Below are positions 5,877-9,764 of a stretch of DNA of 9,764 nt, one piece after another. A program made the position numbers and the translations under genes. Numbering within the stretch: the stretch's first letter is position 1; each line of letters starts with the position of its first letter. Under the pieces are notes generated by a model. The model did not search any database. It was given only the letters and a program-made list of their open reading frames with translations, and was not told the DNA's origin. Location: the NCBI GenBank assembly GCA_017860675.1, contig JAGDMV010000061.1, positions 1 through 9,764 on the forward strand. Direction: 5' to 3'. Origin of the DNA: Chloroflexota bacterium (GTDB lineage: Bacteria; Chloroflexota; Limnocylindria; Limnocylindrales; CSP1-4).

Positions 5877-7592
5877 CTAGTACTTGCGCTCGACCGGCCG
5901 CCACATGTCGATGGTCACCGGCTTGTGCTCGAAGCGGGGACCGTCGACGGCCTGGAAGGCGAGCGTGTGGGCGAGCCAGCGCTCGTCGTCGCGGGTCGGG
6001 TGATCCCGCCGGGCGTGCGCACCGCGCGACTCCTCGCGGGCGAGGGCGCCGGCCACGGTCACCTCGGCCAGGTCGACGAGGTTGTCCAGCTCCAGGGCAT
6101 GGACCAGGTTCGAGTTGTAGACGCGGGACTTGTCGGCCACCGGCGCCTGGGCCGCCCGCCGGCGGATCTCGCGGATGCTCGCCAGCGCTGCCGCCAGGTC
6201 GTCGCCGGTCCGGAAGACCCCGACCCTGGCATCCATCGTTGCCCGCAGCTGGCGGCGCAGCTCGTACAGGTTCTCCGTCCCGCCGCGAGCCAGGACGCCG
6301 CCGACCCGGTCCTCGGCGGCCTCTACCGCGCCGGCCGGGAGCGGCGCGGCCGCCGGCAGCCCGGGCAGGGCGGCGGCGATGTCGGCGCCCGCGATGCCGC
6401 CCCAGACGAGGCACTCTGCCGTGGAGTTGGACCCGAGGCGGTTGGCGCCGTGGAGCGACACGCAGGCCGCCTCTCCCGCGGCCCAGATGCCGGCCACGCG
6501 GGTCCGGCCGGTGATGTCGGTCTCGATGCCGCCCATCGAGTAGTGGGCAACCGGCCGGATCGGGATCGGCCGCTCGATGGGGTCGAGCCCCAGAAACTTG
6601 ATCGTCACCTCGCGGATGAGCGGCAGGCGGGTGTTGATCCGGTCCGCCCCGAGGTGGGTCAGGTCGAGCTCGAGGTAGTCCCCCCCGTCCGACGCCGGGA
6701 AGCCGCGGCCGGCCAGGATCTCCTCGGTCTCGGCCCGCGAGACCATGTCGCGCGGGGCCAGCTCCATCAGCTTCGGGGCGTAGGCCTCCATGAAGCGCTC
6801 GCCCCGGTTGTTGCGCAGGTAGCCGCCCTCGCCCCGGCAGGCCTCGGTCATCAGGATGCCGTTGGGCACGAGCCCCGTGGGATGGAACTGGAGGAACTCC
6901 ATGTCCTCCAGCGGCAGGCCGGCCCGATAGGCCATCGCCATGCCGTCGCCAGTTACGGTCTGGGAGTAGGTCGTGAAGCCGTAGAGCGTGCCCCCGCCAC
7001 CCGAGGCGATGAGCAGCGCCTTGCCGCGGATGACGACCGTCTCGCCGCTGCCGGCGTGCAGGCCGACCAGGCCGGCGAAGGAGCCTCCATCCACCAGGAT
7101 GTCGGTGACGAACAGCTCGTCGTAGCGGCTGAACGACCGGTAGCGCTGCAGCTGGTCGTAGAGCGTCTGCATCTCGAAGAAGCCGGTCTTGTCGGCCGCG
7201 AGCGTCGCCCGCGGATAGCTGTGCCCGCCGAATGGGCGCTGGGCAATGTAGCCGTCCTCGTCACGGGTCCAGGGGATGCCCCAGTGGTCGAGCCGGTGTA
7301 TCTCCGTGGGGATCGTGTCCACGAACGTCCGGACGACGTCCTGGTCGGCCAGGAAGTCCGAGCCCTTCACGGTGTCCCACGCGTGCAGCTCGCGCGAGTC
7401 GCCCAGGTCGGTCCGCAGCACCGCCGCGGTGCCGCCCTCGGCGCAGACGGAGTGGGCCCGCATGAGCTGGACCTTGGAGACGATGCCGATGTCGACCCGG
7501 CCGGGCAGCCGCCGCGAGATCTCCACCGCCGCCCGCAGGCCGGCCAGGCCTGCTCCCAGGATCACCACGTCGTGCTGCAGCTCGCGAGCCAT
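5877..7592 (-). CDS. sdhA: Succinate dehydrogenase/fumarate reductase flavoprotein subunit
   Basis: A 571-residue flavoprotein that oxidises succinate to fumarate (TCA cycle and respiratory chain) at the cytoplasmic membrane face. Seen: the Rossmann motif VVILGAGLAGL (9-19); RAHSVCAEGG (45-54), where His47 is the expected site of covalent 8-alpha-histidyl FAD attachment (a Ser replaces the usual Thr after it); FHPTG (236-240), GEGGYLRN (254-261), RDMVSRA with catalytic-type Arg286, HYSMGG with His350, and HGANRLGSNS (381-390). All main active-site elements are present. The ATG at 7592 is chosen because GAGG lies 6 bases upstream (7599-7602, complement) and the FAD motif begins at residue 9; the frame stays open further upstream to about 8009, but that stretch is arginine-rich and unlike the family. 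It is the first gene of sdhACDB and divergent from the winged-helix gene. Direction (dehydrogenase or fumarate reductase) is not decided by sequence; an aerobic role is inferred. Confidence 0.96.
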   Translation of the reverse strand: MARELQHDVVILGAGLAGLRAAVEISRRLPGRVDIGIVSKVQLMRAHSVCAEGGTAAVLRTDLGDSRELHAWDTVKGSDFLADQDVVRTFVDTIPTEIHRLDHWGIPWTRDEDGYIAQRPFGGHSYPRATLAADKTGFFEMQTLYDQLQRYRSFSRYDELFVTDILVDGGSFAGLVGLHAGSGETVVIRGKALLIASGGGGTLYGFTTYSQTVTGDGMAMAYRAGLPLEDMEFLQFHPTGLVPNGILMTEACRGEGGYLRNNRGERFMEAYAPKLMELAPRDMVSRAETEEILAGRGFPASDGGDYLELDLTHLGADRINTRLPLIREVTIKFLGLDPIERPIPIRPVAHYSMGGIETDITGRTRVAGIWAAGEAACVSLHGANRLGSNSTAECLVWGGIAGADIAAALPGLPAAAPLPAGAVEAAEDRVGGVLARGGTENLYELRRQLRATMDARVGVFRTGDDLAAALASIREIRRRAAQAPVADKSRVYNSNLVHALELDNLVDLAEVTVAGALAREESRGAHARRDHPTRDDERWLAHTLAFQAVDGPRFEHKPVTIDMWRPVERKY

Positions 7593-7722
7593 GAAGAACC
7601 TCGTGCGGGGCCGCCGGGACCGTGCGTCCTCGCGGATGATGACGGCCCGGCTGCCGCCGACGCGAGGGCACTCTGGCCCGGGCAGACCGGGCTGACCTGC
7701 TCGACTTCCGCCCGGCATGCCT

Positions 7723-7735
7723 GTTCGGCCCGAAC
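7723..7735. promoter_or_regulatory. Perfect 6-1-6 inverted repeat, candidate operator
   Basis: GTTCGG C CCGAAC is a perfect 13-base dyad near the middle of the divergent spacer, 131 bases from the sdhA start and 122 from the winged-helix start. This position suits an operator for the adjacent winged-helix protein, whose family usually binds such dyads as a dimer. There is no second copy to support it, and in a GC-rich genome chance dyads are common. Confidence 0.3.
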
Positions 7736-7844
7736 GGCCACCGTCTCGCCGCACCGTAACCCGGTCGAAAGCCGGACGGGCGCAACCTCGGCCGCGAGGG
7801 TGCTCCACGGACCGGCCAGCGGCCGAGGGCATCGCTCGCAACAG

Positions 7845-7850
7845 CGGAGA
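7845..7850 (+). promoter_or_regulatory. Shine-Dalgarno CGGAGA that decides the winged-helix start
   Basis: CGGAGA ends 7 bases before the ATG at 7858, good spacing for ribosome binding. It supports 7858 over the upstream in-frame ATG at 7717. Confidence 0.5.
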
Positions 7851-7857
7851 TCCGACC

Positions 7858-8397
7858 ATGATCGGTGCCAACAGCGAGGCGACGCCAGCCCGCCTGCGGG
7901 AGCCGGTCGCCGCCCGGGCCACGGAGCGGGATCTCGTGCGGCTCATCGTGCTGCGCGAGCTCGAGGACGCGGGTCCCCTGACGGGGATGCAGGCCCTCGA
8001 TGCGGTCACCTCGCTCGCCTGCTACCTGGACGTGTCCCGGCCCGTGTACGCCCTCCTCCACGAGATGCGGGATGCCGGCCTGCTCACGACCCCGGACGGG
8101 CGGCCGCCACGCTACGCGATCAGCGAGCGCGGCCACCGCGAGGCGGAGCGCCTCGCCTGGCGCTGCTGGCCGAGGCTCCGCGACGTGCTCGTCGACCTCA
8201 ACGTGTGCATCGGCTGCCTGTCCCCGCGGGACGCCGGGCCGATGCCCGGGCGCTGGCTGCGCGAGCCGCGCGAGCCTGGGTTGCGGATGGGAGAACCCGG
8301 GCTGACAGTGGCGGTCCCCGGCCCGGCGACGCCCCATCGCGGCGCTCGACCGACCTGTTCAGGATCCTGTGCCGAGCCTTCACCGGCCCTCGGTTGA
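7858..8397 (+). CDS. Winged-helix transcriptional regulator (PadR-like) with cysteine motifs
   Basis: A 179-residue protein. The first ~110 residues look like a PadR/MarR-type winged helix: ERDLVRLIVLRELEDAGPLTGMQAL (23-47), then PVYALLHEMRDAGLLTTPDG (62-81), matching the 'y.lLh.Le..GLl' recognition helix, and PPRYAISERGHREAERLA (83-100), matching the 'RyyrLTe.Gr' wing. Odd: six cysteines (55, 103, 117, 120, 167, 171), including CIGC (117-120) just after the DNA-binding domain and CSGSC (167-171) near the end, which could bind metal or sense redox state. The C-terminal ~55 residues are Pro/Gly/Arg-rich with no recognisable fold, and their third codon positions lose the strong GC bias, so this tail may be recently recruited read-through. 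It is divergent from sdhA, so it may regulate that operon, itself, or the NEW3 gene downstream. The family call is by motif shape only; target and ligand are unknown. Confidence 0.6.
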   Translation: MIGANSEATPARLREPVAARATERDLVRLIVLRELEDAGPLTGMQALDAVTSLACYLDVSRPVYALLHEMRDAGLLTTPDGRPPRYAISERGHREAERLAWRCWPRLRDVLVDLNVCIGCLSPRDAGPMPGRWLREPREPGLRMGEPGLTVAVPGPATPHRGARPTCSGSCAEPSPALG

Positions 8398-8410
8398 TGG
8401 CGGTACGCCG

Positions 8411-8421
8411 ATCTGGCAGAT
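8411..8421. promoter_or_regulatory. Small inverted repeat ATCTG-G-CAGAT before the NEW3 gene
   Basis: A perfect 5-1-5 dyad in a locally AT-richer patch (about 8410-8432) just after the winged-helix stop and 160 bases before the NEW3 start. It could be an operator or part of a promoter region, but the support is only symmetry and base composition. Confidence 0.2.
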
Positions 8422-8516
8422 TTCGCATCGAACGTGGCGCCCGGGTGCTCCGGCGGCACCGACCGGAGCGCGCCCGGCATCTCGCGGGGAGTCCGGGCGC
8501 CCCGGGGCACGAGCCG

Positions 8517-8543
8517 CGCGAGCGGCCGGGACGGCCGCTCGCG
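8517..8543 (+). terminator. 12-bp perfect GC hairpin with 3-nt loop, possible terminator
   Basis: CGCGAGCGGCCG (8517-8528) pairs perfectly with CGGCCGCTCGCG (8532-8543) around the loop GGA. The stem is 12 bp and almost all G/C, so very stable. No T run follows, so it is not a classical terminator; it could be a T-less terminator for the winged-helix gene, a block or processing site in the leader of the NEW3 mRNA, or a protein-binding palindrome. It lies 37 bases before the GTG at 8581 and 23 bases before that gene's Shine-Dalgarno site. Confidence 0.4.
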
Positions 8544-8566
8544 GACAACGACAAGGCGCCAAACCC

Positions 8567-8574
8567 GGAGGAGG
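8567..8574 (+). promoter_or_regulatory. Strong Shine-Dalgarno GGAGGAGG for the NEW3 gene
   Basis: GGAGGAGG ends 6 bases before the GTG at 8581. It fixes this GTG as the start although it leaves a long, arginine-rich stretch ahead of the signal peptide. Confidence 0.75.
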
Positions 8575-8580
8575 CAGAGC

Positions 8581-9764
8581 GTGTCGACTGGTGTTTCGGA
8601 GCGGCCCGCCGGCCGCGCAGCGGGGCAGCAAGGCCGTGGCTTCCGCCGGCGCAGCACGCCGTCACGTGTCCGACGGTCGGTCGCCATCGTCGGCGCCGCG
8701 TTCCTCGCAGCGTCCCTGCTGCTGCCGGCCACCTCTCTGGCCGCCGAGCCGCTCTCGGTCACCACGCCCTACCCCGCGGTCTCGGTGGCACCGGGATCCA
8801 AGGCATCGTTCAACCTCACCGTCTCGGCCACGGAGCCGCTCCGGGTGGACCTCGCCCTCGCGGGCGTCCCCGAGGGCTGGACGGCCAGCCTGCGCGGCGG
8901 CGGCTACGTCGTCGACGGGGTCCTGGCCGAGCCGGGCGCCCCGGCCGAGGTCCGCCTCGACGTCACTGTCCCGGCCGACGCCGCCGCCCGGCCCTACCGG
9001 CTGACGGTCACGGCCTCCTCGGGTGGCCTGCGGAGCACGCTGCCGATCGACGTCACGGTGAGCGAGTCGGCCGCCGGCTCGGTCACCCTGACCACCGACT
9101 TCCCCTCGCTCAAAGGTCCGTCGTCGACGGTCTTCCAGTTCAACCTCACGCTGAAGAACGACACCGCCCAGGACCTGACCTTCAGCCTGAACGCCCAGGG
9201 GCCGACCGGCTGGACGGTGACCGCCCAGCCGACGTCGCAGAGCCAGGCGGCGACCTTCCAGGTCAACGCCGGCGACTCGGCCGGGATCAGCGTCAAGGCC
9301 GACCCCCCGAGCGACGCGGCGGCCGCGACCTACCCCGTGCAGGTGACGGCGACCTCGAGCGCCGGCACGGTCGGGGGCGAGCTCCAGGTCGAGATCACCG
9401 GGCAGTACGCGATGACGCTCACGACTCCAGATGGGCGCCTCAACGCCAGCGGCCAGGCCGGCTCGCTGATCGCCAGGACCCTCACCATCGTCAACACGGG
9501 CACGGCGCCGCTCACCAGCGTGACGATGTCCGAGAGCCTGCCCGCGGACTGGACGGTGACCTACGACCCTGCCGACCCCATCGCCTCCATCCCTGCCGGC
9601 CAGCAGGTGACCGTCACCGCCAACCTCGTCCCGGCCGCCAACGCCATCGCCGGCGACTACGTGGCGACGTTCCGGGCGAGCTCGAGCGCCGAGTCGGTGA
9701 GCGCCTCGGCCGACATCCGGGTGACGATCGAGACCTCCCTCACCTGGCTGATCGTCGGCGCGGG
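8581..9764 (+). CDS. Secreted NEW3/Ig-like repeat protein (COG1470-like), 3' end outside window
   Basis: An open frame from GTG 8581 to the window edge (394 codons, no stop). Seen: a basic N-region (about 1-33, many Arg), a hydrophobic core VAIVGAAFLAASLLLPA (34-50) and a likely signal-peptidase site at SLAAEP (52-57). The mature part is made of Thr/Val/Ala-rich beta-sandwich repeats. Three units carry the same landmark, PEGWTASL, PTGWTVTAQP and PADWTVTYDP, with Trp at 100, 211 and 324 (spacing 111 and 113). This fits the NEW3 (NPCBM-associated alpha-galactosidase) domain found in COG1470 membrane-associated proteins. The last visible residues (TSLTWLIVGA) look like the start of a C-terminal membrane helix. 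In other genomes such proteins often precede an ABC transporter ATPase and permease; whether that holds here lies beyond the window. Its role is unknown; a cell-surface or transporter-associated binding protein is inferred. Confidence 0.8.
   Translation, partial: MSTGVSERPAGRAAGQQGRGFRRRSTPSRVRRSVAIVGAAFLAASLLLPATSLAAEPLSVTTPYPAVSVAPGSKASFNLTVSATEPLRVDLALAGVPEGWTASLRGGGYVVDGVLAEPGAPAEVRLDVTVPADAAARPYRLTVTASSGGLRSTLPIDVTVSESAAGSVTLTTDFPSLKGPSSTVFQFNLTLKNDTAQDLTFSLNAQGPTGWTVTAQPTSQSQAATFQVNAGDSAGISVKADPPSDAAAATYPVQVTATSSAGTVGGELQVEITGQYAMTLTTPDGRLNASGQAGSLIARTLTIVNTGTAPLTSVTMSESLPADWTVTYDPADPIASIPAGQQVTVTANLVPAANAIAGDYVATFRASSSAESVSASADIRVTIETSLTWLIVGA

Larger units (their letters stand above)
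7593..7857. promoter_or_regulatory. Divergent intergenic region between sdhA and the winged-helix gene
   Basis: These 265 bases must hold the promoter of the sdhACDB operon (leftward) and, most likely, that of the winged-helix gene (rightward). I see two inverted repeats: GCCCGG-5 nt-CCGGGC (7676-7681 / 7687-7692) and the more compact GTTCGG-C-CCGAAC (7723-7735). No hexamer pair good enough to call a promoter is visible on either strand. An in-frame ATG at 7717 would extend the rightward gene, but it lacks a Shine-Dalgarno site, and the extension has no family-like sequence. Confidence 0.5.

Noticed and set aside
4727..6514. Long open frame (+) opposite sdhB, sdhD, sdhC and part of sdhA
   Set aside because: It is a shadow of the sdh genes: the minus strand carries complete motifs and Shine-Dalgarno sites, and this frame carries none.
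7717..7857. ATG at 7717 as the winged-helix start
   Set aside because: It adds a 47-residue Arg/Pro-rich stretch without domain features and no ribosome site, whereas 7858 is preceded by CGGAGA.
7593..8009. N-terminal extension of SdhA up to about 8009
   Set aside because: The SdhA FAD motif starts 9 residues after the ATG at 7592, that ATG has GAGG at good spacing, and the extension overlaps the divergent gene and is arginine-rich.
8112..8765. Antisense open frames (-) across the winged-helix gene and the NEW3 5' end
   Set aside because: They give Arg/Ala/Gly-rich low-complexity translations, while the plus strand has a signal peptide, domain repeats and a strong Shine-Dalgarno site.
1..9764. 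tRNA, rRNA, CRISPR arrays, insertion sequences or attachment sites
   Set aside because: I saw no cloverleaf-like segments, spaced direct repeats, transposase motifs or terminal inverted repeats anywhere in the window.

Overview
The window is a very GC-rich (roughly 70% or more by eye), densely packed bacterial segment with short intergenic gaps, frequent GTG starts and strong GC bias at third codon positions. Three things fit a high-GC Gram-positive-like or Chloroflexota-type bacterium: a flavin-dependent luciferase-like oxidoreductase of the kind usually linked to coenzyme F420, a two-anchor-subunit succinate dehydrogenase, and a secreted NEW3-type beta-sandwich protein. Of these I would guess Chloroflexota, but the sequence alone does not settle it against Actinomycetota or a related lineage.

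Layout. Positions 1-2173 (+ strand) are the end of an arginine biosynthesis operon: the 3' part of argB (acetylglutamate kinase), then argD (acetylornithine aminotransferase), then the regulator argR. Both junctions are 4-base stop/start overlaps. A hairpin followed by a short T run (2236-2272) probably ends this transcript. Positions 2292-3119 (+) encode a signal-peptide-peptidase-like S49 protease with no membrane anchor, and 3183-4169 (+) a luciferase-like monooxygenase-family oxidoreductase. From 7592 down to 4201 (- strand) runs a complete succinate dehydrogenase operon in the order sdhA, sdhC, sdhD, sdhB, with gaps of 16, 9 and 1 bases. Divergent from sdhA, across a 265-base spacer holding inverted repeats, is a small winged-helix regulator with several cysteines (7858-8397, +). 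After a 183-base gap with a striking 12-bp perfect hairpin, a secreted protein built of repeated NEW3/Ig-like domains starts at GTG 8581 (+) and runs off the end of the window.

How the genes work together. ArgB and ArgD catalyse steps 2 and 4 of ornithine/arginine synthesis, and ArgR normally represses such operons when arginine is plentiful; here its usual arginine-contacting Asp pair reads Asn-Asn. The four Sdh proteins form one membrane complex (complex II) that oxidises succinate and passes electrons through flavin, three Fe-S clusters and probably two hemes to a quinone. The winged-helix gene shares its upstream region with sdhA and may control it, itself, or the NEW3 gene. The protease and the oxidoreductase have no visible functional link to their neighbours.

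This is mostly conserved metabolism. I found no RNA genes, mobile elements, CRISPR arrays or defence systems, and no wholly new system. The points most worth a second look are the ArgR effector-site change, the cysteine-bearing regulator divergent from sdhA, the sdh gene order, and the NEW3 protein with its upstream hairpin.
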